DNA of 64,000 nucleotides, taken from JAPLJM01 sp963708515. GTDB taxonomy: Bacteria; Desulfobacterota; Syntrophia; Syntrophales; Fen-1087. The translations under genes and the position numbers were made by a program. Where the stretch lies: the NCBI GenBank assembly GCA_963708515.1, contig CAVPSX010000023.1, positions 1 through 64,000 of the forward strand, written 5' to 3'. Below, in pieces: positions 8,096-15,481 of this stretch (position 1 is the first letter of the stretch; each line of letters begins with the position of its first letter). Under the pieces are notes generated by a model. It was not told where the DNA came from. It worked only from the letters and a program-made list of their open reading frames with translations, and did no database searches.

Positions 8096-8860
8096 TTACT
8101 TGATGCCGAAAACAGCCCGCGCGTTTTGCGACGTCGCGGCGCCGACCTCCGCCAGTGTGAGACCTTTGATGTCGGCGATTTTTTTCGCGGTATGAACCAC
8201 GTAGGCGGGTTCGTTGCGCTTGCCCCGGTGCGGTTGCGGCGTCAGATAAGGCGCGTCGGTTTCCACAAGCATTCGCTCCAGGGGAACCTGCCGGACCACT
8301 TCGAGCAGTTTCTCCGATTTGGGATAGGTCACCGGTCCCGGAATGGAAATATGAAAGCCCAGATCGAGACACTTCCTTGCCATGGCGGCGTCTCCGGAAA
8401 AACAGTGAACGATTCCGCGTTTTTTCCCTTTCCAGGCCCTTAGCATATTGAGGGTTTCCGCATGGGCATCGCGATCGTGAATGATCACGGGCAGGTTGAA
8501 TTCGTCAGCCATCTCAAGCTGTTCGCCGAAGCACCGGATCTGGACATCCCGCGGCGAACGGTTGCGGAAAAAATCCAGACCGATTTCCCCATAGGCGACG
8601 ACCTTCGGCTGACAGACAAGCTTGCGGATGGCGCCGTATGTTTCTTTGTCAATGCCCTTGACGTCATGGGGGTGAACGCCCAGCGCGGCATAAACGAATT
8701 CATACTGGGCGGCAATGGCCAGAGCCTTCAGGCAATCCCGGAGATTCGTTCCGACGGTTACGATGGCGTCAACGCTGGCCTCTTTCGCCCGGCGCACAAC
8801 TTCGCCGCGGTCCAGGTCAAACTCCCGCATTTCCAGATGGGCGTGGGAATCGATCAGCAT
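8096..8860 (-). CDS. tatD: TatD-family metal-dependent hydrolase
   Basis: The 254-residue TIM-barrel protein has every TatD landmark: DSHAHLE (metal His pair), GEIGLDFF (metal Glu), HDRDAH, GIVHCFSG and the late Asp in VETDAPYL. TatD enzymes are Mg2+-dependent 3'-5' DNA/RNA exonucleases linked to DNA repair and RNA quality control. ATG 8860 starts MLIDSHAHLE, where most TatD proteins begin; further upstream the frame continues but overlaps the small ORF at 8880-9050. It lies 19 bases downstream of that small ORF and is probably co-transcribed with it. Confidence 0.93.
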   Translation of the reverse strand: MLIDSHAHLEMREFDLDRGEVVRRAKEASVDAIVTVGTNLRDCLKALAIAAQYEFVYAALGVHPHDVKGIDKETYGAIRKLVCQPKVVAYGEIGLDFFRNRSPRDVQIRCFGEQLEMADEFNLPVIIHDRDAHAETLNMLRAWKGKKRGIVHCFSGDAAMARKCLDLGFHISIPGPVTYPKSEKLLEVVRQVPLERMLVETDAPYLTPQPHRGKRNEPAYVVHTAKKIADIKGLTLAEVGAATSQNARAVFGIK

Positions 8861-8879
8861 CAGGTGCCCTTTTCGAGGC

Positions 8880-9050
8880 CTATTTTCTTTCTTCCATGAC
8901 GACAACCACTTCTTCGGCATTCTCCGATACATCGGGCAGCGTCTTCAGATATTGCGCAAGCTGCTTTTCGCTGATCTGACCTCTTGAAATTTTATTCGCC
9001 ATTAACCTTCTGTCCGTCTCTTCCCGAATGGCACTTTGTTCTTTCGACAT
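8880..9050 (-). CDS. 56-residue hypothetical protein upstream of tatD
   Basis: ATG at 9048-9050 is preceded by a strong AGGAG site. It opens a 56-codon frame starting MSKEQSAIREETDRRLMANK, charged and helical, and ending VVVVMEERK-stop. There is no signal peptide, membrane helix or cysteine. The pattern (RLMANKISRGQISEKQLAQYLKTLPDVSENAEE) looks like a soluble small helical protein. It is 19 bases from tatD on the same strand. I do not recognise the family. The good ribosome site and codon pattern argue that it is real. Confidence 0.6.
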   Translation of the reverse strand: MSKEQSAIREETDRRLMANKISRGQISEKQLAQYLKTLPDVSENAEEVVVVMEERK

Positions 9051-9117
9051 AGAGTCTCCTCATATGATTAAGCTAATCCGTTCAGTATACCGTATATGAC
9101 ATCATGACTTCAGCCTG

Positions 9118-9603
9118 TCACCCGGAAATCTGTGACAGGAGCGCGGTAAGCTCCGGCGTCATTTTCCGTCCCTGCCAGCTTCCCTGTACCAGCGAGACAG
9201 CCTCTCCGCGAGCATCAATCAGCTCAAGATCGAGCGTAAAGTCCGCCTTTCCCTTTTCTTCGAGTTCCGCTCGGATCCGGACCGCCAGTTCCTCGCTCAG
9301 TTCGGTTTCCAGCGTGATGTCTGTCAGGGCCGGGCGCCGGAAGCGGATATGCACCTCCCTGACGAGGGGATAATACCGGCTCATGTCAAAGGATGCGCCG
9401 AAAATGGCGCCGCCCATGACCTCGCCGATGGTAAATAGGGAGCCGGCATACATGATCCCCACGTGATTGACATTTCCCTGAAGCGGCATCAGGAGCTTCA
9501 CATAACGGTCACGCAGGGAAAGAACTTTCAAGCCCGTTCGCCCGATGCCTTCGATGCCCGATTCCACAAAAAGCGCCAGGGCTTCGTATTTCTCATCGAT
9601 CAT
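9118..9603 (-). CDS. Hotdog-fold thioesterase-like protein (YiiD C-terminal/DUF4442 type)
   Basis: The 161-residue protein has the hotdog pattern with a central helix after LQGNVNHVGIMYAGSLFTIGEVMGG, then RFRRPALTDITLETEL and the final strand AVSLVQGSWQGRK. The HVGIMYAGSLFTIGE segment matches the PaaI/DUF4442 active-site region, where N, H and E are typical. It probably hydrolyses or binds acyl-CoA in the cytosol; the substrate is unknown. GAGGACGAAACGGT precedes the ATG. It is upstream of the tatD pair on the same strand. Confidence 0.75.
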   Translation of the reverse strand: MIDEKYEALALFVESGIEGIGRTGLKVLSLRDRYVKLLMPLQGNVNHVGIMYAGSLFTIGEVMGGAIFGASFDMSRYYPLVREVHIRFRRPALTDITLETELSEELAVRIRAELEEKGKADFTLDLELIDARGEAVSLVQGSWQGRKMTPELTALLSQISG

Positions 9604-9716
9604 ACCGTTTCGTCCTCACTACATTGATCTATATTCCCTCAATATCAAATTCCGACGAAATCATCTTTCCCGCATGCATCAATAAAAGCAATGGAGGTTA
9701 CTGATGGTTCGGAGGT

Positions 9717-10706
9717 TTATTGAACCAGCCGGGCTGCTTTTTCAAGATGCTCCATGGCCTCTCTGGCCATCCTGTCCAGCAATTCCCGGCAGGTCGGAAT
9801 ATCCTGAATCAGCCCGATCGACTGGCCGACCATCAGGGGGGCGTAGTCCACATCGCCCGTTTCCCAGGCGTCCTTGATCCGTTGGCCGGACAGCAATGGG
9901 ATGAGTTCCTCAAAGCCGCCGCCCCGCTCTTCGATGGCGCAGACCTCCTCAATGACCTTGCTTTTGAGCGCCCGCCCTTGCAGCCCGATGGACTTGCCGA
10001 ACATCGTGGTTTCATACTCCTGCCGTCGGAGGAGTTCCTGTTTGATATTGTCGTGCACCTCGCACTCCCGGGTGGCGATGAAACGGCTGGCCATCATGAC
10101 CCCCTGGGCCCCGAGTACGAGCGCTGCGGCCACAGACCGGCCGTCGGCGATGCCTCCGACGGTCACCACGGGAATCTTCACGGAATCCGCAATCCGGGGC
10201 GTCAGAATCATGGTTGTGACGTCGTCGTTGAGCGGATGGCCGCCTTCTTCAATGCCGGCTGCATAGATGCCGTCATACCCCACACGCTCGGCATGAATGG
10301 CGTGACGGACAGCACCGACCTTATGGAAGATTTTTACGCCGGCTTTTTTAAGCAGCGGAATGGCTTCCATGCCGGCGGCCTTATCCACGGGGGTCCCGGA
10401 AAACTCGATGCCGGCCACTTTTTCCTCGGCGCAGATCCGAATGTAAATCTGGTGGTGCTCCGGCGTGATGCGCAGCGAAGGCAGCAGCGTAATGTTGACC
10501 ATGAAGGGCTTGTCCGTCAGTTTCCGGGTTTCCTCAATGGCGGCGCGAAATTCCGCTTCCGTCTCATAGTTGCCGGCCGTGAGATTGCCCATGCCTCCCG
10601 CGTTGGAGACGGCGGCGCAGAAGCCGGGCTTGCAGAGCCACATCATGGCGCCGCAGATAATGGGATATTTGATCCCGAACATTTCGGTAATGGCTGTCCT
10701 GAACAT
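9717..10706 (-). CDS. Nitronate monooxygenase (2-nitropropane dioxygenase) family
   Basis: The 329-residue TIM-barrel flavoprotein begins FRTAITEMFGIKYPIICGAM and contains NAGGMGNL, the FMN phosphate-binding VPVVTVGGIADGRSVAAAL-LGAQGVMMASRF segment and AAGIEEGGHPLNDD carrying the family active-site His. Members oxidise alkyl nitronates or act as FMN-dependent enoyl reductases (FabK type), so the physiological reaction is open. An AAGGAG site fits ATG 10706. It is divergent from the PPC-domain gene, with a 164-base spacer that holds a strong inverted repeat. Confidence 0.88.
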   Translation of the reverse strand: MFRTAITEMFGIKYPIICGAMMWLCKPGFCAAVSNAGGMGNLTAGNYETEAEFRAAIEETRKLTDKPFMVNITLLPSLRITPEHHQIYIRICAEEKVAGIEFSGTPVDKAAGMEAIPLLKKAGVKIFHKVGAVRHAIHAERVGYDGIYAAGIEEGGHPLNDDVTTMILTPRIADSVKIPVVTVGGIADGRSVAAALVLGAQGVMMASRFIATRECEVHDNIKQELLRRQEYETTMFGKSIGLQGRALKSKVIEEVCAIEERGGGFEELIPLLSGQRIKDAWETGDVDYAPLMVGQSIGLIQDIPTCRELLDRMAREAMEHLEKAARLVQ

Positions 10707-10801
10707 GAGTTGTCTCCTTCTTGCGTTTTTTGCAATGAACCGTCACTGCCGGACGGCATCCCTAAATCAGAACCGCTCGCTTCTGTCAACCCCTTTTGTC
10801 A

Positions 10802-10829
10802 TTCCGGGCCTGATCCGCGTGGCCCGGAA
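10802..10829. repeat. Perfect inverted repeat in a divergent spacer
   Basis: TTCCGGGCC and GGCCCGGAA, 9-base arms around a 10-base loop, lie between two divergent genes just upstream of a TTGACA box. There is no U-run, so a terminator is unlikely. A REP-like element or operator are the options. Confidence 0.6.
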
Positions 10830-10834
10830 ACTCC

Positions 10835-10863
10835 TTGACAGCTTGACCTGAATCCACTAACTT
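10835..10863 (+). promoter_or_regulatory. Promoter of the PPC-domain gene
   Basis: TTGACA (10835-10840) and TAACTT (10858-10863) are separated by exactly 17 bases. The predicted start of transcription falls at about 10870-10871, on the ATG itself. No Shine-Dalgarno site is present. Confidence 0.5.
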
Positions 10864-10870
10864 CACGCGC

Positions 10871-11314
10871 ATGAAATACAGCGAAGCCAAACCGGGGCGG
10901 ATTTTTGTGATCCGCCTGGAAGACGGAGATATCGTTCACGAGGCCATCGAAAAATTTGCGCGTGACCGGAATATCGGAGCGGCGGCGCTCATCATTCTGG
11001 GCGGCGCGGACGGCGGCAGCAAAATAGTCGTCGGACCGGAAGAGGGACGCACAAAACCAATTATTCCTATGCAGCATATCCTGGGCGACGTCCACGAGGT
11101 ATCCGGCGTCGGCGCCCTCTTTCCTGACGACGAGGGCAACCCCATCCTTCACATGCATATGGCCTGCGGCCGGCAGTCGGAGACCGTCACCGGCTGTATC
11201 CGCACCGGGGTCAAGGTCTGGCATGTCATGGAGATCGTCCTTTTTGAGTTGATGGACTCAACGAGCAGGCGGATCCTGGATTCCCAAACAGGTTTCAAGC
11301 TCCTGGTCCCGTGA
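10871..11314 (+). CDS. PPC-domain (DUF296) protein
   Basis: The 147-residue single-domain protein has the PPC pattern: RPGRIFVIRLEDGDIVHEAIEKF, then the strands around HEVSGVGALFPDDEGNPILHMHMACGR and VTGCIRTGVKVWHVMEIVLFEL. The HMHM motif is the likely metal site. In plants PPC is part of AT-hook nuclear proteins; bacterial stand-alone forms are trimeric proteins of unknown function. The next gene, an esterase, starts 36 bases downstream on the same strand. The start ATG has no ribosome site and sits close to the predicted transcription start. Confidence 0.87.
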   Translation: MKYSEAKPGRIFVIRLEDGDIVHEAIEKFARDRNIGAAALIILGGADGGSKIVVGPEEGRTKPIIPMQHILGDVHEVSGVGALFPDDEGNPILHMHMACGRQSETVTGCIRTGVKVWHVMEIVLFELMDSTSRRILDSQTGFKLLVP

Positions 11315-11350
11315 GAGGGATTTACCAATCGGATTGAGGGAGAAATTTCC

Positions 11351-12112
11351 ATGGCAACATTTGTCCTGGTGCATGGCGCGACGGCCGGAGGTTGGATCTG
11401 GCGCTCCGTCCCGTCGCTTCTGCGGGAGGCGGGACAGGATGTCTATACCCCGACCCTGACGGGACTCGGAGAACGCCGGCATCTGTTCCATCCGGACCTT
11501 TCGATGGAAACCCATATCCTGGACGTCCTCAATGTCCTCATGTTTGAGGATCTGCATCATGTCATTCTGGTCGGACACAGTTACGGCGGCGCTGTCATAA
11601 CCGGCGTTGCCGAACGGGCTGCGGAAAGGCTGTCACAGATGGTTTATCTCGACGCCTTTGTGCCGCAGGATGGCGAGGCCGTGAAGGATCTCTATGATCC
11701 CCCGGTGGCTAACGCCCTGGCCGAACACTATCTGAATGGCGGCAAAGGCAGATCTGAAGACGCAGCATTGGCCGAAGACACGCGATTTACGGCGCACCCC
11801 CTCAAGACCTTTGTCCATCCCCTGCAATTGAAAAACGAGGCGGCAAAGGCCCTGCCGCGCACCTTCATCTTCTGTACGGATAAAGCCGAGATGGGCCTGC
11901 GTGGACAGGGTATCATCCGGTCCGCCGAGCGCGCCAGAGCCGCGGGATGGGGCTACCATGAATTGCATACCGGCCATCATCCCATGTGGACCCTGCCCGG
12001 GGATCTGACAAATCTCCTGCTGGGCATTCCCTGTGCAGAATTTCGGAGCATGGCCGAAAGAAAAGCATTTGAGGCGGCCAGCCAAATTGACACAGGATCA
12101 TGCCGGAAGTAA
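11351..12112 (+). CDS. Alpha/beta hydrolase (esterase)
   Basis: The 253-residue alpha/beta hydrolase has oxyanion motif LVHGATAGGWIW, nucleophile elbow GHSYGG (Ser near 78) and a late His in TGHHPMWTLP. The acid residue is not assigned. It resembles plant methylesterase/hydroxynitrile-lyase-type and small bacterial carboxylesterases (MATFVLVHGATAGGWIWR start). It is cytosolic with no signal peptide. GAGGGAG precedes the ATG. It lies between the PPC and GDPD genes in a plus-strand run of four closely spaced genes. Confidence 0.88.
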   Translation: MATFVLVHGATAGGWIWRSVPSLLREAGQDVYTPTLTGLGERRHLFHPDLSMETHILDVLNVLMFEDLHHVILVGHSYGGAVITGVAERAAERLSQMVYLDAFVPQDGEAVKDLYDPPVANALAEHYLNGGKGRSEDAALAEDTRFTAHPLKTFVHPLQLKNEAAKALPRTFIFCTDKAEMGLRGQGIIRSAERARAAGWGYHELHTGHHPMWTLPGDLTNLLLGIPCAEFRSMAERKAFEAASQIDTGSCRK

Positions 12113-12139
12113 AAAAGAATCCTTAGCTGCGAAGAAGCC

Positions 12140-12889
12140 ATGAACAAGAATTTGCATGCGGAGATGCAAAGCGAACCTGCCGGTCTGTTCTCATCCGGGT
12201 TCATCTGTATCGCACATCGGGGCGCGAGCGGCCATGAACCGGAAAACACGCTGTCTGCCGTCGAAAAGGCCGTCGCGATGGGCGCACCCTGGATCGAAAT
12301 CGACGTTTTTGCCGTGGAAGGTGAACTGGTCGTCATTCATGACGAGCGGCTCGAAACGACAACCAACGGGACCGGCCATGTGATGCAATGCTCCCTGTCC
12401 TACCTGAGATCGCTCGATGCCGGCAAAGGCCAGAAAATTCCGCTGCTGCGCGAAGTCTTCGAGCTGACTAAAGGCCGCGTGGGCGTCAATGTGGAGCTGA
12501 AGGGACCCGAAACAGCGGCACCCGTCGTAAAACTCATTGATGAATACGAAGCCTTTTTGGGCATGTATAGCGGGCAGATCCTTGTTTCCTCTTTCAATCA
12601 TCGTGAACTGGCCAAATTCCGATCCTTGAATCCGGACATTGCGATCGGCGCACTCGGATTCGGCCTCCCGCCTGCGCACGCCAAATTTGCCCAGGACCTG
12701 GGCGCCGTTTCCGTTCACACCAGCCTTGCCCTTGTCAACCGGGCCTTCGCAGATGACGCCCACCGGCGCGGCCTCAAAGTTTTCGTCTATACCGTCAACC
12801 ATCCGGATGACCTCAGGCGCGTGCGGACGATGGGGGTGGACGGCGTCTTCACCAATTATCCCGAAATTGTGCTTTCGGACAATCGCTGA
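12140..12889 (+). CDS. Glycerophosphodiester phosphodiesterase
   Basis: The 249-residue GDPD-fold enzyme has the core motifs AHRGASGHEPENTLSA, WIEIDVFAVEGELVVIHDE, LLREVFEL, VGVNVELKG and the final VYTVNHPDDLRRVRTMGVDGVFTNYP. It hydrolyses glycerophosphodiesters to glycerol-3-phosphate and an alcohol, using a divalent metal held by the two Glu/Asp pairs. There is no signal peptide, so it is the cytosolic UgpQ type. The methyltransferase gene follows after 2 bases. Confidence 0.93.
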   Translation: MNKNLHAEMQSEPAGLFSSGFICIAHRGASGHEPENTLSAVEKAVAMGAPWIEIDVFAVEGELVVIHDERLETTTNGTGHVMQCSLSYLRSLDAGKGQKIPLLREVFELTKGRVGVNVELKGPETAAPVVKLIDEYEAFLGMYSGQILVSSFNHRELAKFRSLNPDIAIGALGFGLPPAHAKFAQDLGAVSVHTSLALVNRAFADDAHRRGLKVFVYTVNHPDDLRRVRTMGVDGVFTNYPEIVLSDNR

Positions 12890-12891
12890 AT

Positions 12892-13464
12892 ATGTTCGAT
12901 CATTTCGACTTTATCGCCCCCTGGTACGACAGGATCGTTCGCCTCGCCGTTTCCGCCCGGCTGACGGAAGCGCTGAAGTTGCCTATCGACGGCATCCTGT
13001 TAGACGCCGGCGGCGGCACGGGCCGGTCGTCGTTCCATCTGCGCCCGCTGGTCGGCCATCTCGTCATCTGCGATTTTTCACTTCCTATGCTCAGGCAGGC
13101 TAAGGCCAAGGGGGGAATGAAGCTGGCGCAAGCGCGGGCCGAAGAGCTTCCCTTCGGGGACAGCGCCTTTGACCGCGTGATGGTCGTTGACGCCCTGCAT
13201 CACTTTTTCGACCAGCCGGCGGCGATCAGGGAATTCAATCGCGTGCTGAAACCCGGGGGGCGCCTCGTGATCGAGGAGCCGGACCGGCGGCGTTGGATCA
13301 TCAAAATGTTGGCGGTTGCCGAAAGAACGGTCCTCATGCGCAGCCGTATTCATCCGATGACGGACATCGTCGATATGATCGCAGCCGAGGGGTTTTCCGC
13401 ACAGATCGAAAGCGGCAACCGCTTCACCTCATGGATCATCGCCGACAAACAGCCCCGACTCTGA
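12892..13464 (+). CDS. Class I SAM-dependent methyltransferase
   Basis: The 190-residue methyltransferase (UbiE/MenG-like type 11) has motif I LLDAGGGTGRSSFHL, motif II ICDFSLPMLRQAKAK, LPFGDSAFDRVMVVDALHHF and motif III LKPGGRLVIEEPDRRR. The C-terminus ends with the short helix-strand typical of small phospholipid or quinone methyltransferases. The substrate is unknown. The start follows the GDPD stop by 2 bases; a shared role in phospholipid head-group turnover is inference. Confidence 0.87.
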   Translation: MFDHFDFIAPWYDRIVRLAVSARLTEALKLPIDGILLDAGGGTGRSSFHLRPLVGHLVICDFSLPMLRQAKAKGGMKLAQARAEELPFGDSAFDRVMVVDALHHFFDQPAAIREFNRVLKPGGRLVIEEPDRRRWIIKMLAVAERTVLMRSRIHPMTDIVDMIAAEGFSAQIESGNRFTSWIIADKQPRL

Positions 13465-13772
13465 TGCTTCCGGAGCAACCGGTCGCCCAGGCATGGGCGC
13501 CGGTCAGACCGATCGTTATGCTCAGGACAATCCCTGAGACATTCGAAAAATGGCTTCGCCGCGGCTCAAAATCTTTTTCGCAATAAATATGGTAATGCTC
13601 ACACATGTTTGAAATCAATAAATTAGTCATGGGGAGGGGGCTTGACGGAGTCGTGTCCCCATCAACGAAAAATCTTTGATTCACAGCTTGCGAACAATTT
13701 TTCAGCGATTATGCAAAGATCTCTCCGTGCGATGCGCGACACAACACGATATCCGGACTTTTTGCGAAGTCG
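13465..13772. other. Spacer with split repeat pieces
   Basis: No gene. At 13540-13580 (TTCGAAAAATGGCTTCGCCG) and 13683-13725 (TTGCGAACAATTTTTCAGCG, TTATGCAAAGATC) lie two halves of a sequence found uninterrupted at 61118-61175. Between them are a piece like the main dispersed repeat (TGTTTGAAATCAATAA) and a hairpin with arms ATGGGGA/TCCCCAT at about 13629-13660. Confidence 0.5.
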
Positions 13773-15029
13773 TTAGTTTTTCCGGATCAGAATATAGATT
13801 TCGCCCTTTTCCTTGAGGCTGCCCGCCAGTCGTTCGGCGTTCGGTTCGTCGCCGCAAAAAATATCGACTCTCCCCGGCCCCTTTATCGCCGCCCCCGCAT
13901 CCTGATTCAGGACAAACCGTGAAATGGGAACCCATTGCCTGATTTGCCCGCCGCCGTCAAAGAGGGGCTTTTGTGTCCTGATCAAAGCCAGCGCCCCTCT
14001 GGGAAATACATCGAGGTCGGTGGCAATTGTTCTGCCGGACGTGACCGGAAGCTGCAGCGCGCCCAGGGGGTCCCGCTCAACCCGGCGGAAGAACACATAT
14101 CGATCATTGTAACTGAAAAGGTCTTCTACTTCTCCGGGATTCTCCCGCAAATAATTCTGGATGTGCGCGTAAGACACTTCCTGGGCGGTTATTTTTTCCT
14201 TTTCGATCAGCGTTTTTGAGAGCGACCGGAACGGCCGGCCGTTGGACTGGGCATAACTGACCACGATGATCTGACCATCGGGCAGCCTGATTTTTCCGGA
14301 TCCCTGTATGTGGAGAGAATAGAGCGCAACGGGATCGTCCACCCACAGGAGCTCCAGGCGGCGGCCGCCCAGCGCGCCTTTCCGGTCGATCTCGTCGCGA
14401 CTGTAATAGGGAATCAGTTCACCTCGTTCCATCCGGCCAATCAACTGCTCTGCTTTGTATCTACCGTTGTATTCCCCGAGATTGACGACAATCAGATCAT
14501 CAGGTTTTCTGTAAAGGGGGTAGCGATAGCGGTCTGTTTTAACCCACGAACCTTCGAGCGTCGGCACGTAATATCCCGTGAAAATCGCCCTTCCATTGGC
14601 ATCCTGTCCCGGCGGCGGAATAAATTCAAATGTTTCCCGGATTCGGTTCAATTTGACCTCTGCCGGATCAGCACTCCGGATGATCTCCCGGAAGGCCAGC
14701 AGCGACGCCTTCATCTCCGCGATGGAGATTACACGGTCTCCAAAGCGAAAGGAAGGACCCTTTATCTTTTCATAGTACTGGAGACTTCTCTCTATGGCTG
14801 TTTCGAGGGACGACAGATCAAGATCATCGATGCCGCCTGTCATATCCGCAGCCCCTGCTGCCGGGAGTTGGCGGTCAACCGACAGTCCGGGGACGGCTGC
14901 TGCCGGTCTGGCGGCAGCCGGCGGCTTGGGCGGCAGGCCCATCCAGACCCCGCAAGATGACATCAGCAGGGGGATGCAGATCAGCGCCAACAAGCGATAT
15001 ACGTTCCAATAAGGCGGGATGCACGTCAA
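13773..15029 (-). CDS. mltA: Membrane-bound lytic murein transglycosylase A
   Basis: The 418-residue lipoprotein has a lipobox LLMSSC near residue 26, a Pro/Ala-rich linker to about 60, then the MltA domain (FRFGDRVIS, TGYYVPTLEGS, RYPLYRKPDDL, ELLWVDDPVALYSLHIQGSGKIRLPDG, NGRPFRSL) and the C-terminal 3D domain (FVLNQDAGAAIKGPGRVDIFCG with the conserved Asp residues). It cleaves peptidoglycan glycan strands to 1,6-anhydro ends at the outer membrane. The start is TTG at 15027-15029, overlapping the stop of the upstream acetyltransferase gene (TTGA), so translation is coupled. It is the last gene of the nadK-recN-acetyltransferase run. Confidence 0.93.
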   Translation of the reverse strand: MTCIPPYWNVYRLLALICIPLLMSSCGVWMGLPPKPPAAARPAAAVPGLSVDRQLPAAGAADMTGGIDDLDLSSLETAIERSLQYYEKIKGPSFRFGDRVISIAEMKASLLAFREIIRSADPAEVKLNRIRETFEFIPPPGQDANGRAIFTGYYVPTLEGSWVKTDRYRYPLYRKPDDLIVVNLGEYNGRYKAEQLIGRMERGELIPYYSRDEIDRKGALGGRRLELLWVDDPVALYSLHIQGSGKIRLPDGQIIVVSYAQSNGRPFRSLSKTLIEKEKITAQEVSYAHIQNYLRENPGEVEDLFSYNDRYVFFRRVERDPLGALQLPVTSGRTIATDLDVFPRGALALIRTQKPLFDGGGQIRQWVPISRFVLNQDAGAAIKGPGRVDIFCGDEPNAERLAGSLKEKGEIYILIRKN

Positions 15030-15478
15030 AATTCAACCACCATCGCTGCTTCATCACAGTAATCGGGGTATTTGGAGCACCGGAAACAGTCGGAATAAAT
15101 CTTTTCGGACAAACTCGATCGTTCCACTTCCTTGAACCCTAAATGGGCGAAAAATTCTTTACGATAGGTCAGGGTGAATATCCTGTAAAGCTGGAGGGTA
15201 ATGGCTTCAGAAATACAGGATTCGACCAGGTTCCTGCCGAAGCCCCGGCCCCGGTAGTTTTCTTCCACGTAAAGAGACCGGATCTCGGCCAGGTTTTCCC
15301 AGATAATGTTCATGGCACAGACCCCGCCGATCTCATCTGCTTCTTCATAGATAAAGAAATCCCTGAGACTTCCATAGATATCCATCAGGGATCGCGGCAG
15401 CATCTCACCCTTTCCCGCCGAGACGTTGATCATGCGATGGATGGTTTTAACATCTCCGATTCGCGCTTTTCTCAACAT
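15026..15478 (-). CDS. GNAT N-acetyltransferase (short ArgA-like)
   Basis: The 150-residue GNAT protein has the acetyl-CoA loop RSLYVEENYRGRGFGRNLVESC, an upstream MNIIWENLAEIRSLYV strand and the C-terminal FFAHLGFKEVERSSL, typical of the stand-alone N-acetylglutamate synthase-like (ArgA/NAT) family in deltaproteobacteria. It may acetylate glutamate for arginine synthesis, but that cannot be settled from sequence. The tail CFRCSKYPDYCDE holds three cysteines as in that family. It sits 3 bases after recN and overlaps the mltA start. Confidence 0.82.
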   Translation of the reverse strand: MLRKARIGDVKTIHRMINVSAGKGEMLPRSLMDIYGSLRDFFIYEEADEIGGVCAMNIIWENLAEIRSLYVEENYRGRGFGRNLVESCISEAITLQLYRIFTLTYRKEFFAHLGFKEVERSSLSEKIYSDCFRCSKYPDYCDEAAMVVEF

Positions 15479-15481
15479 GGT

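Noticed and set aside
9720..10838. 372-codon open frame antisense to the nitronate monooxygenase gene
   Set aside because: Shadow frame; the flavoenzyme motifs are on the minus strand and nothing recognisable is in the antisense product.
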